Positions 4,945 through 12,691 of a DNA stretch of 33,162 bases are shown here, piece after piece. The translations under genes were made by a program, and so were the position numbers. The notes beneath the pieces were generated by a model, which saw only the letters and a program-made list of their open reading frames with translations, did not search any database and was not told the DNA's origin. The stretch is from a virus, in IMG/VR virus record IMGVR_UViG_3300043449_000757, positions 1 through 33,162 of that record, one strand, 5' to 3'. The stretch's first letter is position 1; every line of letters begins with the position of its first letter.

Positions 4945-4974
4945 ATGGTGGTGGCGGGGGCGGGTGGGCACGCC
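4945..4974. repeat. G-rich element, copy B
   Basis: This matches 2941-2970 at about 27 of 30 positions, including the unbroken GGCGGGGGCGGGTGGG core. Like copy A it lies downstream of an intrinsic terminator and upstream of a promoter. Confidence 0.7.
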
Positions 4975-5113
4975 GGAACACCAGACTCAGAATCCCTCAG
5001 GGGGGAGGGCCACTTTAAGCCCCGTCAGCGCCAGCGGAAGACGTAGGCCAAGTTTTAGACAAACAAAAAGCTTTTGAAAACCTGACCCCTCCCCCACCCG
5101 GTCCCCCATAAAA

Positions 5114-5154
5114 CCACCCCCTTGTTTGGAAAAAGGCATGGGGTGGGGTATATT
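5114..5154 (+). promoter_or_regulatory. Promoter of the terminase/late genes with an overlapping inverted repeat
   Basis: TTGGAA (5126-5131), a 17-base spacer and TATATT (5149-5154). CCACCCC (5114-5120) and GGGGTGG (5140-5146) form an inverted repeat that brackets the -35 box and ends in the spacer, an operator-like placement. Confidence 0.6.
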
Positions 5155-5184
5155 TGCAAAAATTCAGAACCTGAAGGTCTGCCC

Positions 5185-6657
5185 GTGAATACCACGCAAC
5201 AAGAAGATATTGAAACCGAGCGCCTGCGCCTCGAGCTGCGACTCCAGCTACTGGAGGCACAAGAGAAAGCCACAACCAACTTCCTCGACTTCTGCAAATA
5301 CGTGTGGCCCGAGATGCTCGTTGGGGAACACCATAAGATCATTGCGGAAGCCTTTGACCGCGTCATTGCTGGTAAATGCAAGCGCCTGATGATTGCCATG
5401 CCACCACGGCACGGTAAGTCCCAGCTCGGCAGCTATCTGTTCCCGGCCTATGTCATGGGAAAAATCCCCGACAGCAAACTCATCGTTGGCTCGCACACCG
5501 CCGAACTTGCCCAACGCTTCGGTCGCATGATCCGTAACCTCGTTGACGAAGACAAGTACAAGGAACTCTTCCCCAGCATTGGCCTGTCCGCTGACTCCAA
5601 GGCTGCTGGCCGGTGGAACACGAAGGGTGGTGGTGAAGCGTTCTTCATCGGCAAGGGCGGTGCCATGACCGGACGCGGCGGCAACATCGTGATCCTTGAC
5701 GATATCTTGGATGAGCAGGACGCTTTGTCCGAGACTGCGATGGAGAACACGTGGGAGTGGTACACGTCTGGCCCCCGTCAACGCTTGCAGCCAAACGGCT
5801 CGATCATCGTCATCAACACACGCTGGAAGACTGACGACCTGAGTGGGCGCTTACTCAAGCAGCAGGGCCAACTTAAGTCCGATCAGTGGGAGGTGATCGA
5901 GTTCCCTGCCATCCTGCCCAGCGGCAAGCCCCTTTGGCCGGGATACTGGAGCCTTGACGAGTTAGAGAAGGTCAAGGTTTCCATCGGCATGAAGAAATGG
6001 AATGCCCAGTGGCAACAGGCCCCGACGAACGATGAGGGTGCCATACTGAAGCGCGAATGGTGGCGCAAGTGGAAGTCCGATGAACCACCTCCCTGTGAAT
6101 ACCTGATCCAGACGTACGACACGGCCTACAGCAAAAAGGAGAGTGCTGACTTTTCTGTGATCAGCACGTGGGGCGTGTTCTATCCCAATGCTGACTCTGG
6201 CCCGAACTTGATTTTGTTGAACGTCAAGAAGGGACGCTGGGATTTCCCTGAACTCAAGCGCATTGCCAAGGCCGAATACATGTACTGGAATCCTGACAAC
6301 GTCTTGATCGAAGCCAAGGCGACTGGCACGCCGCTCCAGCAGGAGTTGCGCAAGATTGGAATCCCCGTCACGATGTACAGCCCCGGCGGCAGAAGAACCG
6401 GGCAGGACAAGATCAGCCGGGCCAATGCGGTTGCTCCTTTGTTGGAGTCAGGCATGATCTGGTACCCTGAAGATATTGAGTGGGCGCAGGACATGGTGGA
6501 AGAATGCGCGGCGTTCCCCAACGGCGCACATGATGACCAAGTGGACTCAGCGGTCATGGCTTGGATGCGCTTTCGTCAGGGCAACTTCATTACCTTGGCG
6601 GACGACGATAACGAGGAACCTGAACCGGCCACGGACCAGCACGAATACTACGGTTGA
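5185..6657 (+). CDS. terL: Large terminase subunit (TerL)
   Basis: The DNA-packaging motor is 490 residues if started at GTG 5185. The ATPase domain shows Walker A MPPRHGKSQ (about residues 72-80), Walker B NIVILDD (167-173) and a coupling region near NTRWKTDDLSGRL. The C-terminal RNase H-like nuclease shows YDTAYSKKESADFS (D312), VLIEAKATG (E376) and a final HDDQVDS with paired Asp (450-451). The start follows GAAGGTCT and lies after the promoter at 5126-5154. A longer in-frame TTG start at 5122 is rejected because it precedes the promoter's -35 box. No recognisable small terminase gene is adjacent. Function and completeness are near certain. Confidence 0.96.
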   Translation: MNTTQQEDIETERLRLELRLQLLEAQEKATTNFLDFCKYVWPEMLVGEHHKIIAEAFDRVIAGKCKRLMIAMPPRHGKSQLGSYLFPAYVMGKIPDSKLIVGSHTAELAQRFGRMIRNLVDEDKYKELFPSIGLSADSKAAGRWNTKGGGEAFFIGKGGAMTGRGGNIVILDDILDEQDALSETAMENTWEWYTSGPRQRLQPNGSIIVINTRWKTDDLSGRLLKQQGQLKSDQWEVIEFPAILPSGKPLWPGYWSLDELEKVKVSIGMKKWNAQWQQAPTNDEGAILKREWWRKWKSDEPPPCEYLIQTYDTAYSKKESADFSVISTWGVFYPNADSGPNLILLNVKKGRWDFPELKRIAKAEYMYWNPDNVLIEAKATGTPLQQELRKIGIPVTMYSPGGRRTGQDKISRANAVAPLLESGMIWYPEDIEWAQDMVEECAAFPNGAHDDQVDSAVMAWMRFRQGNFITLADDDNEEPEPATDQHEYYG

Positions 6658-6681
6658 CACGCTCCTCGCCGCCAGTAGAAT
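6654..6681 (+). promoter_or_regulatory. Consensus promoter overlapping the terL stop codon
   Basis: TTGACA (6654-6659) contains the TGA stop of terL. A 16-base spacer and TAGAAT (6676-6681) follow, about 36 bases before the next ATG. This would let the downstream virion genes be expressed apart from terL. Confidence 0.6.
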
Positions 6682-6717
6682 CGGGCGATATTCGCCGTAA
6701 CCCAAGGACCCCGGACC

Positions 6718-9435
6718 ATGGCCCAAGAACCGTCTTCCAAAGATTTGCTAGAGGCTGTCAAGCAACAAGAAAGTGGTGGCCGTCGTTACAAAGCAGATGG
6801 GAAAACGCTGCTTGAAGGTCCGATGACCAAGTACGGTACTGCCAAAGGCGAAATGCAGGTTCTTGACATGACGACCAAGGACCCCGGCTATGGGGTCAAG
6901 CCTGCCAAGGACGACAGTGCTGACGAGCGAGCGCGGGTCGGTAGGGATTATTTGAATGCCATGGTCAAAAAGTATGGCGACAGACAGACTGCTTTGGTTG
7001 CCTATAACTGGGGACCGGGGAACACGGACAAGTGGTTGAAGAAGGGTGGCGACTTCTCCAAGCTACCGGCGGAAACGCAGAACTACGTCACCAAAATCAC
7101 TGGCGCTCTTGGCGAAACAAAGCTTGCTCGGGCCTCGGCCCCTGCTACTGCCGTCGCCGCCGCAGCTCCCAAACCAAAGTCTGGCCTACAGCGTGCTGTG
7201 TACAAAGCGGCACCTTTGACCCATCCGATGCTGTCGCAGCTCGGCCCCAACTTCCAAGCCGCCATGGCTGTGTCGATGTTGGCGGACGAAGGGGAGAAGG
7301 AAGGCAAGAGTGAGTATGAGCCAAGCGAAGCGGAGAAGATGCTGACGGAAGCCGCTGCGCGGCCCGTGGCCCTCGCTTCAGCAGACTTAGGCTATCAGTC
7401 CCCATTCCCCGTCGTTGCTCCCAAATCAAGCGCCCCGGCCAAGCAGCAGTTGCAGTCATTCAAGCATGGCGGCGCGGTGCACATGGCCGATGGTGGGGAG
7501 CTGGATTATTTCCAAGACCCCATGGGTGCGCCCAGTGCGCCCATCACCGCAGATACGTTTGCCAAGGGCAAGGAATTCAAGGCAGCCGATGCGCTGAGGG
7601 CGGCCAAGGAAGTGGGAAGAGGTGTGGTTCGCACGGGCAAGGCGATTGCTCAGGGCGTGTCCGAAACCCCGTACAACTTGCTCGGTGGTGTGGCGGACGT
7701 GGGCAACATGGTATTGACACCGCTTGGTCTGGGATCAGCGGAACCCGCGCTGGGCAGTGCGCACCTGAAACGCTTGGCTTTGGAAAGAGGCATTCGTCAA
7801 GCCCCGCCGACCGATCCCCGCGATCTGGGCTTTTACACGATGGGTGAGCTTGGTGCGAGTGTCGTGAACCCCGGACCAATAGCTGCCAAGGTTGGCCAAG
7901 CAACGGAGAAGGCGGTGGCCACGGGCGGCAAGGCGGTGGCCAAGGAAATGCTGCGCGGTATGGAAGGCCAAGGCGTTCTTGCTCCTGTCAGCCCACAAGA
8001 TGCAATCATGTACGCCGTCAAGCCAAGGGGTGGTACGTTTTTGACTTCTGGCTCCATGGATAAGCCACCGATTTCGAAGTTGGATAAGACAATTGAAGTG
8101 TGGTTTGATCGTGCTGCACAGGAGGCACCGGATGCCGAGTCTACAAAGGCTATCAGGGAGTTCCTTGACAAGAAAGCACGCAAGTACTTGACCACAGAAT
8201 TTGGCACAGGCGCAGACCCCGTTCGCACGGCCATTGCATCTGGCGAGTTGGTTCCGATTGGATCAGATATCGACAGGTTCCCCGAATACCTATTGCATGC
8301 TGCCCGTACTCCGGAAGCGCCGGGCCATGCCCAAGCTAGGCGCGATTTGGAAAAGGCCTATGACAGCGCAACCACTGTTGAGGGGCGCATCATGGGAAGG
8401 CATGATCCTGCTGATGCAGATGAGCGTCGTCGCTTCAATCAAGCAATTGCTCAAGCTGAAGCAAAGGCTGGCCAAACCATGGCGCAAGAAGGCGTACCAC
8501 AGGAACTTCAAAACTTCCGCTTTACTGGCGTGGCCGGAAACGATTTGGATGCATCGTACAACGCCAACTTGGTGAATGCGGCCAACGCACCACAGGAATT
8601 CCCCGCTGTCGCGGGAGCCGTGGAGCGCGGTCAACCCGTCTACGACCTTGGCTATCACACCACGTACATGGACATGTTCTCACCCAAGTATGTGGCAGAG
8701 AACATCAACGCCATACCACCAAACAAGTTGAAGAACATGAGCTTTGCTGACGCGATGATCGAAGGATCAAAGCGTATGGAAGTTGCACGCAACTATGACA
8801 AGGCGGTGGAGTTGGTGGCCAAAGGTGCGAACGTGCCCAAGGAAGTTTTATTGCAATACACCAAACCTGTCACAGCAACAGATAATGGCCAGTGGGTGCA
8901 GATCACTGACAAGTTGGCTACCAAAATGGAAGGCAAGATGCTGCATCACTCTGTTGGAAGCTATGCAACAAGTGATACCTATGGCCTTGGCGGAAAACGA
9001 GGTTTTGATACAGGCGCTGCAAATGTGTTCTCTTTGCGTGACCCCAAAACAGGGTTGGCCAAGGTCACACTCGAGGCCGCGAAGCTGGACGATGGTTCTT
9101 TGATGTTCAGCCAACACAAAGGCAACTTCAATTCGTTCCCAGAAAAAAGTGTAGAGGACGCATTTAAACTTTTTGACAAACTCGGAAAAGACAAGAACAT
9201 TTCTTTTTCAAAATATGCTGAGGGATATCCTAATGATCCTACCGGCACACCCTTGCCAAGACCTGTTTATTTTGACTGGGGCAAGGCATATCAGAGCTGG
9301 AAAGATACAGGTACACTGCCGCCAATTCCTAATGCATTTGGAGATGTTTTGCCTCCGCCTCCCGCACAGATAAACATTCCATTTGCCAAAGGCGGTATGG
9401 TAGAACGTCAACCCAGCACTGCCCGATACATTTAA
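6718..9435 (+). CDS. Large virion protein with N-terminal lytic transglycosylase domain
   Basis: This is a 905-residue protein. Residues about 9-128 form an SLT-type lytic transglycosylase: catalytic Glu in QQESGGR (E18), GEMQVLDMTTKDPGYGV, ALVAYNWGPGN (92-102) and ETQNYV. It would cut peptidoglycan locally, most likely during genome entry. An Ala/Pro linker follows, then LQSFKHGGAVHMADGGEL near residue 250, a long helical part, and a C-terminal half (residues about 560-870) of unknown fold containing YHTTYMDMFSPKY and ANVFSLRDPKTGLAKVTLE. The end is FAKGGMVERQPSTARYI. Internal virion (ejection-type) protein is the best guess. Its place between terL and portal is unusual for ejection proteins of P22 or T7, where they sit with the tail genes. 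The start is ATG 6718 with AAGGA upstream. Confidence 0.85.
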   Translation: MAQEPSSKDLLEAVKQQESGGRRYKADGKTLLEGPMTKYGTAKGEMQVLDMTTKDPGYGVKPAKDDSADERARVGRDYLNAMVKKYGDRQTALVAYNWGPGNTDKWLKKGGDFSKLPAETQNYVTKITGALGETKLARASAPATAVAAAAPKPKSGLQRAVYKAAPLTHPMLSQLGPNFQAAMAVSMLADEGEKEGKSEYEPSEAEKMLTEAAARPVALASADLGYQSPFPVVAPKSSAPAKQQLQSFKHGGAVHMADGGELDYFQDPMGAPSAPITADTFAKGKEFKAADALRAAKEVGRGVVRTGKAIAQGVSETPYNLLGGVADVGNMVLTPLGLGSAEPALGSAHLKRLALERGIRQAPPTDPRDLGFYTMGELGASVVNPGPIAAKVGQATEKAVATGGKAVAKEMLRGMEGQGVLAPVSPQDAIMYAVKPRGGTFLTSGSMDKPPISKLDKTIEVWFDRAAQEAPDAESTKAIREFLDKKARKYLTTEFGTGADPVRTAIASGELVPIGSDIDRFPEYLLHAARTPEAPGHAQARRDLEKAYDSATTVEGRIMGRHDPADADERRRFNQAIAQAEAKAGQTMAQEGVPQELQNFRFTGVAGNDLDASYNANLVNAANAPQEFPAVAGAVERGQPVYDLGYHTTYMDMFSPKYVAENINAIPPNKLKNMSFADAMIEGSKRMEVARNYDKAVELVAKGANVPKEVLLQYTKPVTATDNGQWVQITDKLATKMEGKMLHHSVGSYATSDTYGLGGKRGFDTGAANVFSLRDPKTGLAKVTLEAAKLDDGSLMFSQHKGNFNSFPEKSVEDAFKLFDKLGKDKNISFSKYAEGYPNDPTGTPLPRPVYFDWGKAYQSWKDTGTLPPIPNAFGDVLPPPPAQINIPFAKGGMVERQPSTARYI

Positions 9436-9444
9436 GGACACAAC

Positions 9445-11814
9445 ATGCCCATCGAAAAACGCATCACAGGCGATGACTACCCCGAAGGCGGGGCCGATAT
9501 TGAAATCGAATCGCAAGAGGCTCCTGAGAATTTGCCTGATGTCGAAATTCAGTTTGACGCTGAAACCGGCGACTTGTTGGTCAACATAGGCAAGGAAGAA
9601 GACGCGGATGTGCCTTTTGATGCCAACTTGGCCGAGGTCATCGATTCAGACGTATTGGGCAAGATCAGCGCAGACTTGATGCTGTTGTTCGATGCCGATC
9701 GCTCTTCACGCAAGGATTGGGAAGACCAGTACAGCAAGGGCATCAAGCTCTTGGGCTTCACCATGGAAGAGCGCACCAAGCCGTTCAAGGGCGCAAGCGG
9801 CGTGAGCCACCCCCTACTGACCGAGAGCATTGTGCAGTTTCAGTCTACTGCGCTCAAAGAACTCTTGCCTGCTGAAGGCCCCGTGCGCACACAGGTGATG
9901 GGCAAGGAAACCCGCGAGAAGCTCATGCAGGCCGACCGCGTGCGTGACTTCATGAACTACCAGATCACTTCGGTGATGGAAGAGTACACCCCTGACTTCG
10001 ATCAGCTCTTGTTCTACACCGGATACGGCGGCTCAACCTTCAAGAAGGTCTACTACGACGAGAACAAGGGCCGCATGGTGAGCGCATTGGTGCTGCCAGA
10101 CAACCTGTACATCCCGTACTGGGGCAGCTCTGTCATGAGCGAATGCGAGCGCATCATCCACCGCGTTCCAATGACCACCAACGATTACAAGAAAGCAGTC
10201 GTGCGTGGTCAGTATTTGGATGAAGCACAACCTCAATCCTTGAACGACAACGGCCAAAGCACGATCAAAAAGGCAGTGGACAAGGCCATGGGCATGTCCC
10301 CCAATGCCGAGGAAGAAGAAATCAGCCTGCTTGAGTTCCAGTTGGACTACGACCTGTATGGATTCGAGCACAAGGATGAAAACGGTGAAGTCACCGGCAT
10401 TGCGCTGCCCTACATCATCACGTTGGACGAGAACACCGGCGATGTCGTCGGTATCCGCCGCAACTGGAAAGAGGGCGACAAACTCTTCAAGCGCAAGCAG
10501 TACTACATCCACTACCGCTTGGTCCAAGGCCCGGGAGCCTATGGCCTTGGCTTCTTGCACTTGGTCGGCAACCTGTCCAAGACCGCCACTGCTGCACTGC
10601 AACAATTGCTCGATGCTGGCACGTTGGTGAACCTGCCTGCGGGCTTCAAGGCCAAGGGCGCACGGATCATGAACGATGACGTGCCAATCCAGCCGGGTGA
10701 ATGGCGCGACATGGATGCGGGTGGTATGGAACTGCAATCATCTTTGTTGCCGCTGCCGTACAAAGAGCCGAGCCAAACGCTCATGGCGCTGCTTGGGTTC
10801 TGCGTGCAGGCTGGTCAGCGCATGGCCAGCATCTCGGACATGCAAGTTGGCGACAGCAATCAAAACGCTGCTGTCGGAACGACGATCGCTTTGCTGGAGA
10901 AGGGCAGCTCGGTCATGTCGGCCATCCACAAACGGTTGCACTACAGCCAAAAGCTGGAGTTCCAATTGCTCGCCAAGGGCTTTGCTGAGTACTTGCCGGA
11001 CGAGTATCCGTACGATGTCCCCGGCGAGAGCCGCACCATCAAGAAGGCAGACTTCGATGACCGCATCGATGTGTTGCCTGTCTCTGATCCCAACATCTTC
11101 TCTGTTGCGCAGCGCATCACCATGGCGCAGACCCAGTTGCAACTGGCCCAAAGCGCACCGCAGATGCACAACATGTACGAAGCCTATCGCCGCATGTACG
11201 AAGCGATTGGTGTGCGCGATATCGATCAGATTTTGAACACACAGAATGTGGACAAGCCCAAGGACCCTGCCAGCGAAAACGCACAGGCTTTGGACGGCTC
11301 ACCACTCAAAGCATTTGCTGGCCAGCAGCACGATGCACACATCATGACTCACATCTTGTTTGGCTTGTCGCCCATGATGCAGGGCATGCCAAACGTTGCT
11401 GTGAATCTACAGAAGCACATCTTTGATCACATCCGCCTGAAGGCCGAAGAGGATACGGAAGCCGAATTGTTCCAGCAGTACGGTACCGATCCAGACAGCA
11501 TGGTCTCTGCGTTGCAACGCGAAGCGATGATCGCTACAAAGGTGGCCAAGGGCTTCCAAGAGGTCAAGGATTTGCAAGAAAAGATGTCGGGCAATCAGGA
11601 AGACCCACTGGTGGCGCTCAAGAAACAAGAGCTCGAGCAGTCCGCACAGCGTGATCAGGCCAAGATTGGCATTGATCAGGCCAAGTTGCAGCTCGATCAA
11701 CAGAAGGAACAGGCTGACCAGCAAGAAAGTCAGGCCAAACTGATGCTGTCGGTGCAGAAAATGCAGGCAGACACGGCCAAAATGGCAAACCAAGGAGCCA
11801 AAAATGCGCAATAA
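9445..11814 (+). CDS. Portal protein (P22-like)
   Basis: This is a 789-residue protein. The core contains DADRSSRKDWEDQYSKGIKLLGF, TKPFKGASGVSHPLLTESIVQFQSTALKELLPAEGPVRT, a YGGSTFKKVYYDE strand pair, and LVNLPAGFKAKGARI further on. This is the pattern of long podoviral portal proteins that also serve as head-tail connector. The length is close to that of P22 portal. The last hundred or so residues are Gln/Lys/Asp-rich coiled coil (QAKIGIDQAKLQLDQQKEQADQQ) and would form the barrel pointing into the capsid. The first 60 residues are acidic. The start is ATG 9445, with AAGGA just after the preceding stop. The end overlaps the next small gene by 11 bases. Confidence 0.92.
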   Translation: MPIEKRITGDDYPEGGADIEIESQEAPENLPDVEIQFDAETGDLLVNIGKEEDADVPFDANLAEVIDSDVLGKISADLMLLFDADRSSRKDWEDQYSKGIKLLGFTMEERTKPFKGASGVSHPLLTESIVQFQSTALKELLPAEGPVRTQVMGKETREKLMQADRVRDFMNYQITSVMEEYTPDFDQLLFYTGYGGSTFKKVYYDENKGRMVSALVLPDNLYIPYWGSSVMSECERIIHRVPMTTNDYKKAVVRGQYLDEAQPQSLNDNGQSTIKKAVDKAMGMSPNAEEEEISLLEFQLDYDLYGFEHKDENGEVTGIALPYIITLDENTGDVVGIRRNWKEGDKLFKRKQYYIHYRLVQGPGAYGLGFLHLVGNLSKTATAALQQLLDAGTLVNLPAGFKAKGARIMNDDVPIQPGEWRDMDAGGMELQSSLLPLPYKEPSQTLMALLGFCVQAGQRMASISDMQVGDSNQNAAVGTTIALLEKGSSVMSAIHKRLHYSQKLEFQLLAKGFAEYLPDEYPYDVPGESRTIKKADFDDRIDVLPVSDPNIFSVAQRITMAQTQLQLAQSAPQMHNMYEAYRRMYEAIGVRDIDQILNTQNVDKPKDPASENAQALDGSPLKAFAGQQHDAHIMTHILFGLSPMMQGMPNVAVNLQKHIFDHIRLKAEEDTEAELFQQYGTDPDSMVSALQREAMIATKVAKGFQEVKDLQEKMSGNQEDPLVALKKQELEQSAQRDQAKIGIDQAKLQLDQQKEQADQQESQAKLMLSVQKMQADTAKMANQGAKNAQ

Positions 11815-11947
11815 ACCCAAAATGATGCCAAAAGTCGTTCAAAAAACCCAAAAGAAGGTGCCAAAAGCACCTCCTAGCGGCAAAAACCCGCCGGGTGTGA
11901 CGTACGTTTACCGAAAAGATGCGTTCAACAAGGTAAAAATCGCGTAA
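11804..11947 (+). CDS. 47-residue basic protein overlapping the portal gene
   Basis: ATG 11804 is preceded by AAGGAGCCAAAA, the strongest Shine-Dalgarno in the neighbourhood, lying inside the end of the portal gene. The product starts MRNKPKMMPKVVQKTQKKVP, is very Lys-rich, and contains a PPSGKNPPGVTYVYRKDAFNKVK segment ending in KIA. Similar tiny basic ORFs are found next to portal genes in podoviruses. I do not recognise a named family. Its charge suggests binding to DNA or to the acidic portal or scaffold surface, which is only inference. Confidence 0.65.
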   Translation: MRNKPKMMPKVVQKTQKKVPKAPPSGKNPPGVTYVYRKDAFNKVKIA

Positions 11948-12013
11948 GTTGTCGTATGATGTGAGTACACCCTTCGGACAGGGGCCATACTGTCTGCTTC
12001 ATTGGAGTAATCC

Positions 12014-12199
12014 ATGCTTGAATTTGCAGAAACCGTTCTATCTTCCGTTCGTCGCCTTCAAAGGGAGACGCATGAGACGATTTTGGGCGGTGGGATACGG
12101 GATATGGAGCAGTACAAGTTCCTGATGGGCCGTCTTGAGGGTTATCGCTTTGTCGAAGAGGCTGTGAAAGACCTCCTCAACAAAAATCCCAACCTTTGA
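12014..12199 (+). CDS. Small helical phage protein
   Basis: This is a 61-residue protein (MLEFAETVLSSVRRLQRE then EQYKFLMGRLEGYRFVEEAVKDLLNK). It is predicted to be mostly alpha-helical with a heptad-like C-terminal half. GGAGTAA precedes ATG 12014 at good spacing. The EQYKFLMGRLEG pattern with a helical neighbour is typical of short proteins between portal and scaffold genes of environmental podoviruses. No function is established. A 66-base gap separates it from the previous gene. Confidence 0.7.
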   Translation: MLEFAETVLSSVRRLQRETHETILGGGIRDMEQYKFLMGRLEGYRFVEEAVKDLLNKNPNL

Positions 12200-12209
12200 G
12201 GACCAACAC

Positions 12210-12683
12210 ATGACAGGAACCACTGCACTGGAAGAACGATGGGCTCAAGAAGCGGCTGAGGAAGCCGCAGCAACGGCTGCAAGGGCCGTTGCCGATGCTG
12301 CTGCATCTGCTGAGGCCAGAAAAGACCACGAAGACCGCGTTGAGAACATCAAAGACCACCTGCCCAAGGCTACGGGTTGGCGAGTCATTGTTCTACCCTA
12401 CCGTGGCGCACGCAAAACCAAGGGCGGCATCGAATTGGCCGACCAAACCCTTGAGCGTCAGCAACTCACAACGACCTGTGCCTATGTTTTGGCCGTAGGC
12501 CCCTTGGCCTACAAGGACGAAGCCAAGTTCCCCACCGGCCCTTGGTGCAAGGAGGGGGATTGGATCATTTTTGGCCGTTACGCGGGTGCGCGTATGGCCA
12601 TTGACGGCGGCGAGATTCGGATTCTGAACGATGACGAAATCTTGGCCACGATAAAAGACCCAGAAGACATTCTGCACATGTGA
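12210..12683 (+). CDS. GroES-like co-chaperonin (Cpn10) with N-terminal helical extension
   Basis: This is a 157-residue protein. Residues about 52-150 match the Cpn10 fold: GWRVIVLPYRGARKTKGGIELAD (first strand plus mobile-loop region that contacts GroEL), CAYVLAVGPLAYKD, a KEGDWIIFGRYAGARMAIDG strand pair and GEIRILNDDEILATI. The first 50 residues are an Ala/Glu-rich helix that ordinary GroES (about 97 residues) lacks. Phage co-chaperonins such as T4 gp31 replace host GroES so that the host GroEL can fold the capsid protein. Here the gene lies directly before the scaffold-like and capsid genes, which fits that role. No GroEL gene is seen, so it presumably works with the host GroEL. Confidence 0.88.
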   Translation: MTGTTALEERWAQEAAEEAAATAARAVADAAASAEARKDHEDRVENIKDHLPKATGWRVIVLPYRGARKTKGGIELADQTLERQQLTTTCAYVLAVGPLAYKDEAKFPTGPWCKEGDWIIFGRYAGARMAIDGGEIRILNDDEILATIKDPEDILHM

Positions 12684-12691
12684 GGTAACCA

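Larger units (their letters stand above)
4758..5184. other. 427-bp gene-free switch region before the terminase
   Basis: No credible gene is present. The stretch holds two GC-rich hairpins (4766-4788, 4798-4827), an intrinsic terminator (4876-4903), a TTGACA at 4910-4915 without a convincing -10 box, the second G-rich element (4945-4974), C-rich runs (5086-5121) and the terminase promoter (5126-5154). It separates the accessory module from the virion genes. Confidence 0.65.

Noticed and set aside
4636-5046. 136-residue + strand open frame crossing the terminators
   Set aside because: It begins inside another gene in a different frame and reads through two hairpins and a terminator; no domain is visible.
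5122-5184. Upstream TTG extension of TerL
   Set aside because: It would start before the -35 box of the promoter at 5126-5154, and GTG 5185 has a better ribosome-binding site.
10033-10737. Long antisense open frame (234 residues) inside the portal gene
   Set aside because: No ribosome-binding site or domain; it is the mirror of a strongly supported portal gene with regular codon use.
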